A stretch of DNA of 64,000 bases. It comes from Planoprotostelium fungivorum. Lineage: Eukaryota; Evosea; Variosea; Cavosteliida; Cavosteliaceae. Positions 36,629 through 47,136 of the stretch are shown one piece after another; the stretch's first letter is position 1, and each line of letters starts with the position of its first letter. The stretch covers positions 1 to 64,000 of the forward strand of contig MDYQ01000130.1 in NCBI GenBank assembly GCA_003024175.1. The letters run 5' to 3'. A program made the position numbers and the translations under genes. The notes beneath the pieces were generated by a model that worked only from the letters and a program-made list of their open reading frames with translations, had not been told where the DNA came from and ran no database searches.

Positions 36629-37953
36629 ATGTCTGGCTACCTACCTCCTCATACGAAAGAAGGCCCTGCCTCCAAACTATTCGAACCCGAATATACACTC
36701 CGCTCTCAGAATCATGAGAGGGGACCCAGGACTCACCACCGTGTGGCTGTACCCAAGGACATCATTCCAACTGTGGACACCATGATCCAAATCGGAACGA
36801 AAGAGAAGCCAAACTTGGTGGAGATCCCTCCCATCGGTTTTGGACTGTGGGGCTGGGGTGACGTCATCAGCTACGGCTGGGGTCCTTCTGGCGGTTACGA
36901 TCAGAACCTCGATGAGAAGTCTGTGGCCGAGGCCTTCGATACTATCTTGAAACATTTCCCCACTGCTTTCTTTGACGTCGCTGAGCATTACGGGTGAGAC
37001 CACGACGGATGGATGAAATGCTTATGGTTGATTTCAGCTACACGGACGGTTTCGCAGAGTCCATCTTTGGTGTCAATTTCCAGGAGAAGATGAGAGCTCA
37101 CAGAGATCGCATCGTTTTGGCATCAAAGTTCTTACCCACACCCTGGCGTCATCCCTGGATGTACCCCGATGTCACTCTCAAGTCTCTAGAAGGTAATCAC
37201 TCTCTCATTTCAAGAACGTTCACCCTCCACAGGCTCCATCATACGCACCAAATTGGGGCGCATAGACATCTACCAGCTCCACGGTCCGTCACACTTTGGC
37301 TTCTGGCCGAAACTATCTACTCTCTGTGAGGCTCTCTGTCTAGCGTATCAGACGGGTTCTGTCGGAGGCATCGGAGTGTGCAATCTCAGCGTCGATCAGA
37401 CGGAGTACGTGTGGAAGTATCTCAAAGAGAGAGATGTCCCGATGGTCTCCAGCCAGATCGAATTCTCTCTCGTTCGAATGGATCCTCTTCTCTCCGGACA
37501 CATCCGTTGGTGTCACGAACGAAATGTGATATGAGATGCATCTCTTACACATCTGACCGTCTGATGTAGATCACCGTGATCGCCTATTCACCTCTTGCGG
37601 TCGGTCGTCTCACCGGAAAATACAGCAGCATCAACCCTCCCCGGGGGAATCGGAACTTTGGTCACATCATGTGGAGCAAGATCGACCCCATCATCAAGGA
37701 ATTAAAGAGGATCGGAGAGAAGATGGGAAAGACACCTGCTGCCGTCGCTCTCAACTGGGTCATCTGCAAGGGGGCTGTGCCCATTCCAACCGCTAAGAAC
37801 GGAAAGCAGGTCGAAGATGCAGTCGCCGCGTTGGGTTGGAGATTAAGCCCAGAAGATGAGAATGCGCTCGATGATGTTGGGGTGGACGGGAGAAACACTT
37901 GGGATTACAATCTGTTGAAACACTTTCAAAACTGGTGGTGGCAACAAGGTTGA
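36629..37953 (+). CDS. Aldo/keto reductase family protein
   Basis: About 380 residues in four exons. The TIM-barrel motifs are present: IPPIGFGLWGWGD, FFDVAEHYG (catalytic Asp and Tyr), VLASKF (Lys), DIYQLHGP (His), SVGGIGVCNLS, then IAYSPLAVGRLTGKY, and PAAVALNWVICKGAVPIPTAKN for NADPH binding. These enzymes reduce aldehydes and ketones with NADPH. The first 60 residues before the barrel are an extension of unknown function without a clear targeting signal. It converges with the BPI-like gene, 128 bases apart. Confidence 0.93.
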
Positions 37954-38081
37954 AGGAATAGTATAAACAATTCTCACTCGTGCGTCTTCTCACTCATGCG
38001 TATAGAAGGGAGCTCACGTGTCTTCACGTGTGGCTCATGACAAATACAGAAGACAAGAGGTGGTCTCCGTCATCTATTGAA

Positions 38082-40001
38082 TTACAGAGTTGGAGGGTGG
38101 TAGACAAAATCGACCTCCACTGAGAAGAAACCATCGGACCAGGTCAGCGTGGGGTTCACAAACTCGAGACCCTCCACGGTGGGCAAACTGATTCCCTCCT
38201 TGAACTTGTTGTTGACGACTGTTCATCATCAGCATCATCATCACCCGTCTCCTCTCACCGTTCGTCACGGTGCTGTATGCCAGCTTGGTGGCACCGAACA
38301 GAGGCTTCGAGTTGAAGTCACCGATGGACGATTGTGTGACGTTCCAGTTGAACGTGGCAGCTCTGCCAATGGCGGGATAGACGATGGAGTTGTTCGTGCG
38401 GACCTGTTGGAGATGAGGAAGAGGATTGTAGACGGACTCACGGTGGCGGAACCGGAGATGTCACCCTCTATGGTGATGGCTTTGACCTTCTCGTCTTTCA
38501 CACCAACGGAGATCTCGATCTGGAGGTACACGGTGAACGTGGCTTCTATTTCATGGTCAGGAACAGAGGAGAGGAGGTGTCGTTGTTTGGATGGATGACG
38601 ATGATGTGATGATGGAAGATGACATACCAGTGGTGGAGTTGAAGGTGACGGCGGGGGCACGTGTGCCAACGATGTCCAAGTAGACGGAGGCGTTAGGGTA
38701 AGTGGCGGCGAGCTTGGGCAAGATTCCTGTCCTCCATCACTCTCCTTCATCTCCCCTCAACTCACCGTTCAAACTGTTTGTGTTCAACTTGAGGATGCTC
38801 GTAGAGGGAACCATGTCGGGGGTGACCTCCACGTGAATAAAACCTTTTCGATGAATTTAATCTCCGTCTACAACCGCATTCTGCCCACCTGACTGGTAAG
38901 CGGCATAACCCATGGAGTTTGCCACGTAGTCAGAGACGTAGACTTGAGCCATGCGTTGAGTGATGGTGTTGGGGAGGACTCTCTGAGGGCAGACGTCCTT
39001 GGGGCATTCGGTGGGGTTGAGAGAATCATAAGAGGCACCGGACTCGTAGAGTCTGAAGCTGCTGCTGTCGAATTCGGGGTCACGGAGGAGACCGATGTCG
39101 AAGACGAGAGGTGTCTTGATGGACTGTCGGATGGGCACCTGCTTCAGGACTTCGTTGATCTTGGCTGTTGGAGTTTAGACGTGGTGGAGATGGGGTCAGA
39201 TGAAACTCACTCTGGGCGACATTCTGGATGGCGTTGGTGAGTTGAGTGGAGATGGTGTTTTGGATCAAGGGGCTGAGAACGTCGATCAAGAGGTTGTAGA
39301 ACCAGCTGTAAGTCTGCGTCATTATCGTGCATCACGTAGGACGTCTACCTGTTGATACCGGAGGTCGAGATCTCGAGGTCATCGATAGAGACGGTGGGTG
39401 AGACGGTCTTGAGCTGAAGGTGGTCATCGACAGCCGAGAAGGCGAGCTGCATGTTGAGGGAGAGGACAAAGGTGAAGTCGGCCGTTCCTGTTCCATGGAT
39501 GTGAGGCCACGACTGTTCCTCCCAGTGCCAGTTGAAGCTTCCACTGGAGAGAGCCCTCTTTCTACCTTCGCGTGAGGACGCGAACCGGGTAGATGCAGAC
39601 TCACACTGTGACGGAGAGACCGACTCCGGGGACGATGTCCAATTGGGAGTTGGAGAAGTCCAATTCTCCGAGGTTCAGTTGGGTGATGTTGTACTGGATG
39701 TCGCCCACAATGGTGACGGAAGCGATTCCACTGATGCTCGGAATGGTCAAGTTCTTCAGTTTCTGGAGACGCCTTAGTCGCCGTATGGAGGATGAAAAAT
39801 GGTCACCTGCGACAACAGCTCCAGACCGACTTTCGTGAAGTAGTCTAACCCATTCTCAGAGAAGGCTGTGGAGAAGCCAGGTAATGCTTCTTGGGCCGAA
39901 AGACGGAATGGCTTGTGGCTCACACAAGGTCTGACGGGTGCAGGTGTGAATGCTGCAGCCAGAAGAACACAGGACAAGGTGATGAATACGGATGTCCTCA
40001 T
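38082..40001 (-). CDS. Secreted BPI/LBP-like lipid-binding protein
   Basis: About 540 residues. The N-terminal signal peptide is MRTSVFITLSCVLLAAAFT. The first barrel starts PGFSTAFSENGLDYFTKVG, like the BPI/LBP/CETP family, and runs through LKNLTIPSISGIASVTI, FTFVLSLNMQLAF and VSIDDLEISTSGINRWFYNLL. A second barrel follows (VADYVANSMGYAAYQSG; VTPDMVPSTSILKLN; EISVGVKDEKVKAITIEGDI; FSVEVDFVYHPPTL at the end). Family members bind lipopolysaccharide or other lipids in two pockets of a boomerang-shaped protein. In a phagotrophic protist this would fit handling of bacterial envelopes, though that is inference. Divergent from PRPP synthetase, 172 bases apart. Confidence 0.83.
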
Positions 40002-40173
40002 CTTGGTTTGTTTGTCCCTTGACGAAACTACTGACAGTCGGTAAGAAAAAGGCAACGGAAATCCAGAATTCAACTTGAATATCAACTTGAACAGGGGACG
40101 AATTCCGCGAAACATCATCCACACACCAGATCCTACGGCTGCGACGAGCATCGGATTGACTAGATTACGCACC

Positions 40174-41393
40174 ATGAGTTCGAACAATAGACAGATCATC
40201 TTCTTTAATCCAGAGATGAAGAGCTTGGCAGAATCCATGCAGGCAACCCATCCTGACATGGTGAGGAAGTTGTATTACCTTATATCATGAGTTTCTAAGA
40301 AGAGATGGATAGTTCGAATTAGGAGCTATCTCATGGCAATTTTTCGAAGATGGCTTCCCCAATCTGTTTATTCAGAAGGTAGAGACCATTCGAGGCAGAG
40401 ATATCGTCATCCTACTCTCTTTCTTGCGTCAAGATCAGATGTTAGCACAACTCTCTGTCATTTACGCCCTCCCTCGATACTTTGTTGGTTCCCTCAAGAT
40501 CATCCTACCCTATTTTCCAACAGGTATCTCCCTCCTCTCTCATCTCTTCACCTGACTTCCATCAGGCACGATGGAGAGGGTCGATGAAGAGGGACAGATC
40601 GCGACGGCATTCACATTCGCGCGACTCTTATCTCGCACTCCTCTCACCATCAAAGGTCCGGCCAAGTTGGTGATCTACGACATCCATGCTCTTCAGACTC
40701 GATTCTATTTTGACGACTCCGTCGTCCCCCTCCTCGTGTCCGCGATTCCAATGTTCCTCCGTATCTTGCAAGAGAAACACGCCAACGAGAAGGTGAGACG
40801 TTGTCATCAACATGTCTAACACATCACAGATCGTCATTGTCTTTCCGGACGAGGGAGCCTGGAAGAGGTTCAAGAAGAATTTCGATCACAGTTGGGAGGT
40901 GAGTCTATACACGTGGACATCATCATCATCATCCAACATGAACAGACGGTCTGCTGCATCAAAGTGAGAGAGGGAGACAAGCGAGTCGTGAAGATCAAAG
41001 AGGGTGAAGAACACTTGGACAAAGCTCATGCCTTCATCGTGGACGATCTAGTCAAATCAGGTACTCTTCATGTCGATGTGAACGATCGATCTGAAAGGAA
41101 TGACAGGAGGAACTCTATTGGAATGTAAGGGGGCCATCACGAGAGCAGGGGCCACGAAAGTGTCTGCGTTTGTGGTGAGATGACGGACACGATCGATGGT
41201 GATGCCGACGAGAGTACAGACACATGCTGTCTTTCCCAATCGAAGCTATGAGAGGTTCAAGGAAGAAGACTTCAGCACGTTCTACACGACAGATTCGTGT
41301 CCCGAGACATCTCAACAGCTGGAAGGAAGGGCACCCTTCAAAGTATTACCTCTGGCACCCTCTATCTCTGATATTGTCATCAACTACCAATGA
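40174..41393 (+). CDS. PRS: Ribose-phosphate pyrophosphokinase, plant class II-like
   Basis: About 320 residues in six or more exons. It carries FFEDGFPNLFIQKVETIRGR, LSVIYALPRYFVGSLKIILP, YFPTGTMERVDEEGQIATAF, VIYDIHALQTRFYF, VFPDEGAWKRFKKNF, CCIKVREGDKRVVKIKEGE and the PRPP-binding loop IVDDLVKSGGTLLEC. The wording follows plant PRS3/PRS4-type enzymes, which use ATP and do not need phosphate activation, more than the PRPS1 type. It makes PRPP for nucleotide, histidine and tryptophan synthesis. Start ATG at MSSNNRQIIFF gives a compact family-sized N terminus. Confidence 0.94.
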
Positions 41394-41512
41394 TGAAGGT
41401 CTTGTATAAACGTCTATTTGTCTCTCTTCCATTATTTTGTAAATGATGCCACGCGTTCAACGCATGTGATCTACAACGAATGACGGCGGCACAGCTCCCA
41501 CAAGAGAGCAAC

Positions 41513-43348
41513 ATGTCCTTCACACAGAAGGTCTGCCTGGCGCTTCTATGCTGCCTATTCATCTCCCTCGTGGAGTCTAACAAGGTCAAGATCAGAGGAT
41601 TGTCACCTGCAGGTCAGCGGTCATATCATAATGGAAGTGTCTTAATAGGGGTAGATTTGAGCACTTTGAACACTGACGGAACAACCTTTCGCTGTCGTGA
41701 TGGCTCGAAGACCATTCCATTTTCTCAGGTAAGTTCACGATTTTCTAGATACACGAAGCAAATCTCACGGGATTTATCGTACCACATTGAATGGTTGACT
41801 CTTTCAATGATCATCGATGCAGGTGAATGACGATTTCTGTGATTGTGAGAGCGACGGAAGCGATGAGCCCGGCACGAACGCTTGTCCAAATGGAAAGTTT
41901 TACTGCAGAAACATCGGCTCTGTTGGCAAGACTGTCTTCTCCTCTCGTGTCGGTGATGGCATCTGCGGTGAGTTGTTATTCAATACATCTAACTGCCTCT
42001 AACCAATCTCCATCTAATCCTCCCCTCATCTCATACTTTGGACTGAATCAACATGGATAGATTGCTGTGACGGAAGTGATGAAAAATTGAACCCAAATTC
42101 CAAATGTAAGAACACTTGCCAAGCCGACGCAAGAGAGGCCAACAAGGGAAGACAACAGGAATTGGACATCACTCTCAAGGTGATTCATCCATCTGAACCC
42201 GATCACCGACACTCTTGTTCAGGGGCTATCTATCAAGAAGGAATACATCGCCAAGGCAGAGAGAGAACTGAGAGAGAAGAGAGCCTCCATCAGCCAGATC
42301 GAAGAGGTCTGCTTCTCATCTCCCAACATGACTGAAAGACGCGACAGGAAGTCTCAAAACTGCGCCACAAGCGCGAAGAAGAAACGGCCACCCGTGATAG
42401 ACTCCAAAAGGAAGAAGAAGAGGCCAGAGCCGCTCTACAACCCGCCGAGGTCTTCACCCCATTCTCATCTTTTTCTCACCCTCTGTAGACTGTGACCCCA
42501 CCCCCACCCACTCCAGTAGAAGAACAACCCGCCAGCGACGAGCAGCTCGAAGAGTTTGCAGAGGAAGGAGAATACGAGGAAGAAGAGTCTGCAGAGGCAG
42601 AGTACAAGCCTTCCCCTTCACCACCAACACACCACGCTGAAGACGAGAGACTGCAACCCTACGTAGAAGGTGTGACGTCTACATCGATCTGAATGTCGAC
42701 CACCACAGCGACTCGCAAGCAGAGGGAGGTTGTGGGTGATTTAGACAGACAGATCTCTGAGAAGGAGAGGAGCTTAGAGGACATCAAGAAGGCTATCTCT
42801 CAGACGTACGGCCATCAGAATGCCTTCTACGGTCTCCTCGGTAACTGCTACCACGCCGACACACCCGAGTGAGTGTCTCTCCAACTCCCGCTGGCGGGTT
42901 GTAGAGGGAGGTCTGACGGAGGCAGGTACACGTACGAGCTGTGTCCGTTCGACAAGGTGAATCAGAATTCGAAGAGGGGAGGAGGCAGCACCAACTTGGG
43001 TACTTGGTCTGATTCAGACCAAACGGACGAGTGGAAGAGCCACCAGAGGCAGATGAGATACACCAACGGCCTCAGGTGGGAAGAGTTGGCTCGTTGTAGA
43101 TTGATGGGGGTAGGTGCTGGGGTGGACCAGATCGATCGGCCATCGTGAACGTACTGTGTGGATCGGACAATGTATTGTCGAACCCTCAGGAGCCCAACAA
43201 GTGTGAATATCACTTGAATTTCCACACACCTGCGGCTTGCAGCGAGGAGCACGCGCAGTTCTTGAGGATGGAGTTGAGCGGAGGCAGCCACGAGGAAGAG
43301 GAGGATCCAGAGGCTGTGCCTGTGGCGAAGGGATGGGGTCTGTTTTGA
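41513..43348 (+). CDS. PRKCSH: Glucosidase II beta subunit
   Basis: A signal peptide ([20 protein letters not shown]) precedes [10 protein letters not shown] and two LDL-receptor-A-like calcium modules ([37 protein letters not shown]). A coiled coil and an acidic, Pro-rich linker follow. The C-terminal MRH lectin domain has [26 protein letters not shown], and [13 protein letters not shown]. The subunit anchors and guides the catalytic alpha subunit that trims glucose from N-glycans in the ER. An ATG 33 bases upstream (41480) is also in frame, but the signal peptide favours 41513. The protein ends KGWGLF with no HDEL-type retrieval signal. Confidence 0.93.
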
Positions 43349-43614
43349 TAAAGTTCTGTCCGCTTGATGAACCATGTCATTGGATAATGAGACCTCTGCT
43401 TCGAAGGAGAAGTGGATGCTATATCTATCGTTCCTCTCCTCAGAGCCTACCCCGCATCATGTTCAGTTTGTGAAACCTCATGTGATAGATCACACTCAAC
43501 TGCCAAGAGGACGTAAAAGGATATTCATACGGACGATATGGATCATTCTGTGGATAGAAGCACGTCTGTGGAACATGGAAGAGGACATAGATTCGAGTTG
43601 ATAGAGGCATTCCA
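43349..43614. other. Spacer before the RhoGEF gene
   Basis: About 265 bases. It contains a 75-codon ATG frame (43374-43601) without family resemblance that I do not accept as a gene. It probably holds the RhoGEF promoter. Confidence 0.4.
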
Positions 43615-45867
43615 ATGAAAGGAATATTTCGTCCTCCTCGGGAAATTAGCGCCAGCATCACAATTTGCAGCAGCAGCAGCTACACGATGAGCAGTCCCCC
43701 TACGAATCGACGCATACACATCATCGAAGAAATCATCTCCACCGAACAGACCTTCGTCTCCACATTAGAAACTCTGATAGAGGTGAAATCGGAAACACGA
43801 TGGAAGAATCGAACAATTTGGACAGTTATTTCTCAGGCCCATCGAGGCACAGAATATATTACCTGGAGATGAGAAGGTGTCGCTGTTTGGAGATGTGGTC
43901 GAAGTTTACAAAGTGGCATCATCAATGTTGAGAAGCATGAGGAGGGTACCTGCAAGTGAATTGAATGTTGGCTCTGTCATCGATGAGTCGGTGTGTCAAT
44001 CATCTCGATACACTGCCACTGATCCACATCAGATGGAGAGATTAAAGACGTACGCGTCTTTCTGTGCCATCACAGTGGACTTGCAATCTAGAGTGTCCAG
44101 TCTTCAGAAGAGATTTCCATCTTTCTCCTCCTTTTTAGAGGTGATTCAATCCATCTGATGACGATCCACCAAATGCATCGCAGGATCGAAAGCAGCTGTC
44201 ACAATGCAAGAATGCAGAATTACAAGACTTCCTCATCTGTCCCATGCAGAGGCTAACTCGCTATCCTCTACTCCTCCGAGTGATGTTCGTCGATTCTATT
44301 CATTTCTCTGACGTTCCACAGAAATTGATCGAAGTGACACCCACCCAGCACGACGATTACTACCATCTACAACGAGCCATGGACGGTGTACAGTTCATCT
44401 GTACGATGGCCAATAGCATCCTAGCCAGAACATCACACTCGAACAACATGAATAGAGTTCATTCTTTATTCGAAAAGAAAGACGCTGAGGTGGGCTTATT
44501 CTTCACCGAGTTCATCATCATCAATTGTTCACATGGTGGTCAAGACATGACGGTGTTGATGATCATCTCAGACGATCGACCTGCTGTCCAATCCAACGAG
44601 ATGCTTTATATTAGAGGGTGATTGTATGGTCTACAAGAAGGGAAAACAAGTGAACGTGAGATTGTTCCTGTTCGATGACATACTTGTCATGGGAAAACGT
44701 AAAGATGTAAATTATCGTGTGAGTGTCCGTCCATCGTGATCATGTGATGACATCATCATCAGTTGTACAAGAAGATCACCTTACTGTACGTCAAGAGCCA
44801 CTCATCTGGTGAGTCTCTATTTCCATCCAATCAACTCACACGATCGTGATGATCATCACGTGCGATCGAGATTGACGAAGGAAAGGAAATTCATCTCAAA
44901 TGAGAAAAGAGATTGTCTCCAGAACAGGATCAGTTCCAACGACTGACAATCCAAAACACATCAGTGAGTCCACCATCGCATCGATCATCACGATCGTCAT
45001 CCCACCATCATCGCGATGAAAGATGAAGATGATCACTGACGAGATGTGATTCAGTATCTGATGGACCCATCTTCGTGAAGGGTAGTCCGAGTTTCCAGAT
45101 CACAACGGAGCAGGAGCATTCGCTGGAGCTCTTGACCACTCGATTCACCATCGAAAAGTTGTACTTTACCACGAAGGAAGAGAAGAACAGATGGCACAAT
45201 GTGTTGAGGAGAGCAACGGAGATCCATTCACCGAAAGAAGTGAGGAAGAGGGGAAACAGTCGAGAGAGGAAGGTCAATAATCTACCCACACAGAATGCAA
45301 TGCGACCCTTGAGGTGAGGGGGAGGGATCGATGTGATGATCGCGATGATTGTCTCGATGTGTGATCGATCGTGATGTGATCGATTCAGAGCGTGATGATG
45401 AACAGGCCGATCAAAAAGCCGGAATCTGAGAGTGAGACGGCCAAATGTGAATCAGATTCTCCGGCTTCGAGCCATTCAAACGATAGCCCAATCCTCAGCA
45501 GAGGAAAGGTGAAGGTGTTGACTTGATGTCATCTGATCGTCTGATCCAGGACCGAATCGATGCCGAACGGCAACAGAGGTTGAATGGACTGGAGGCTCAG
45601 TTGAAGACCAGCAGGGCCAGCGAGAGGGCACTGAAGACATCGGGAGAGATGCTGCAGTCGAGGGTCGATGGATTAGAAAAATTGGTGGAGGCACTCAAGA
45701 CACAGATATCGACTATGGAAGAGGAGTTGGAGATGCTGAGGTCCACGATCGGTGGTTCATCGCCCGCCACGGCATCGGCCGAGAGTCTGTCGCGTGTGAT
45801 CGACATGAATGAAGAGGCTGTATACTACATTTTATTGTTTCGAGACATGAAGGGTGGGGAGTTATAG
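43615..45867 (+). CDS. RhoGEF with DH, PH and coiled coil
   Basis: About 600 residues in about ten exons. The DH domain starts IHIIEEIISTEQTFVSTLET (CR1), continues with VSLFGDVVEVYKVASSML, YASFCAITVDLQSRVSSLQK and the CR3 signature LQDFLICPMQRLTRYPLLLR, then HYHLQRAMDGVQFI-type helices. A PH domain follows (VNVRLFLFDDILVMGKRK; FTIEKLYFTTKEEKNRWHNV), then a Ser-rich linker and a coiled coil (RQQRLNGLEAQLKTSRASER to STMEEELEMLRSTIG). It should activate Rho/Rac GTPases and so drive actin remodelling. Introns are unusually rich in self-complementary GATC/ATGATC strings. The start may instead be the ATG at 43687. Its stop codon overlaps the stop of the convergent gene. Confidence 0.88.
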
Positions 45868-46606
45868 ACAGATGGGTGGAAGTTGGATGAGAGGCAGAGG
45901 AGCTGGCTGTCGTTGTTGCTGCTGGCTCAACCATCTGAGATCTTGAAGGTGGCATCGTGTGATGAAGAGCAGGAAGACGTCAATAACCTGATTCTTCGTG
46001 TGAGAAGGAGAAGGAAGGAAGTGATGTTCACCTCTCTGGGGGTAGTACCGACAACCAGATCGTCGTGAGGATACAAATTGAGAAGGTGTCTCAGATACTC
46101 TTGTAGCTCTACAAAGGTTGGTTCCATGGCAGCCCCTGGAGGAAGCATTCCTCTATATGCCAAGAAATCCATCACGTGGCTTTTGGACTTGTCCAAATAA
46201 GCCGACTCCCATGCGCCCTGCTCTAGATCTTTTCTGTCCGTATCGTGCTTTAGGCCTTTCGTGTGTGCGAAATCAGTGTGTTCGATTGGAGTTCCAGGAG
46301 GAGTGTTATCTGCAGAGAAGGAAGATTGCTGTGGTCTGGCGGTGGTGTCTCGCATTTGACTCAGACGAGTCAGTGCCTCGACCTCTTCGAAATCGATCAT
46401 GGTAGACTTGGCCTTCCTTCTCCTCTTTCCTTTGTCAGACATCTCCCATTGCTTCTTTCTGGCCTGTCGCCTCTTAATTTCATCGTCTCGCAGACTCTGC
46501 TCACCTTGTATTCGGGCGCATTGCTTCTGCAGACTTCACAGACCTTAGTTCGGTGCACTGTTGTCCTCTTAGAGCACTTGGTGCAATCGTAGGAGGGCTT
46601 TGGCAT
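45862..46606 (-). CDS. Putative zinc-ribbon protein, unknown function
   Basis: About 220 residues in three or more exons. The N terminus MPKPSYDCTKCSKRT...VCEVCRSN has two CxxC pairs, a zinc-ribbon or treble-clef pattern. A basic stretch (KGKRRRKAKS) that may be a nuclear signal comes next. The rest (IDFEEVEALTRLSQMRDTTA; GMLPPGAAMEPTFVELQEYL; VIDVFLLFITRCHLQDLRWL) looks helical and ends in a Gln/Pro-rich tail. I do not recognise the family. An AATAAA on the minus strand about 25 bases after the stop (plus-strand TTTATT near 45834) lies inside the RhoGEF coding region. Confidence 0.6.
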
Positions 46607-47136
46607 TCTCTTTGTCTTGCTCTCTGTTGCTGAAACGAAATAATGTGACAGCCCACAGCTCTCCCTCTCTTGTCTTGGCAGCAGACAACGCTGAGTAAGA
46701 TTCTCAGACACAGACAAAGGAAACAGGAACACGTGTCGCCTTTAAGTAACTTTGATCCCTTACGTTCCCCTCATGGTCACCTGACATTCGTCTCCTCTTA
46801 ATAGAAGGAGGTGGTGTCAGATGTTATCTATGGCAGGCGAAGCCCTCTCTTATGGAAATGAGCGGATCTGTGGGCACAGATGGGCCTCAGCAATAAACGG
46901 TCCAGAATCTATTTCTTTGTCCCTTGGAGGAACGCGAAAGAGACAAAGAGATCCTGGGGACAAAGAAGAGAGACACAAAGGACAAAGAGGGGAGACACAG
47001 AGGACAAAGAGAGACAAAGGAAAGGAAGATGCTGCGGAATTGAAGTGAAGGGAGTATTTAATTCTGGGTTGTTTATATCGTGCGTGATTCGTGTTGTGAA
47101 GTGACCGCTACAAAATCGGCAAAAATGCGGTGCAGG
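46607..47136. other. Spacer with purine-rich repeats
   Basis: About 530 bases, probably the 3' end of the PH-Prx-RapGAP gene plus the promoter of the zinc-ribbon gene. Between about 46925 and 47030 lie imperfect repeats of GGACAAAGAG/GAGACACA. A 75-codon frame over these repeats reads only low-complexity K/E/R and is rejected as a gene. Confidence 0.5.
46925..47030 (+). repeat. Imperfect purine-rich tandem repeat
   Basis: Irregular units built on GACAAAGAG and GAGACACA, almost without pyrimidines. Slippage-type simple sequence. Confidence 0.65.

Noticed and set aside
43374-43601. 75-codon ATG frame
   Set aside because: No family, odd composition, and it fills a promoter-sized gap between two well-defined genes.
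46821-47104. Lys/Arg/Glu-rich ORFs
   Set aside because: Translation of a purine-rich simple repeat.
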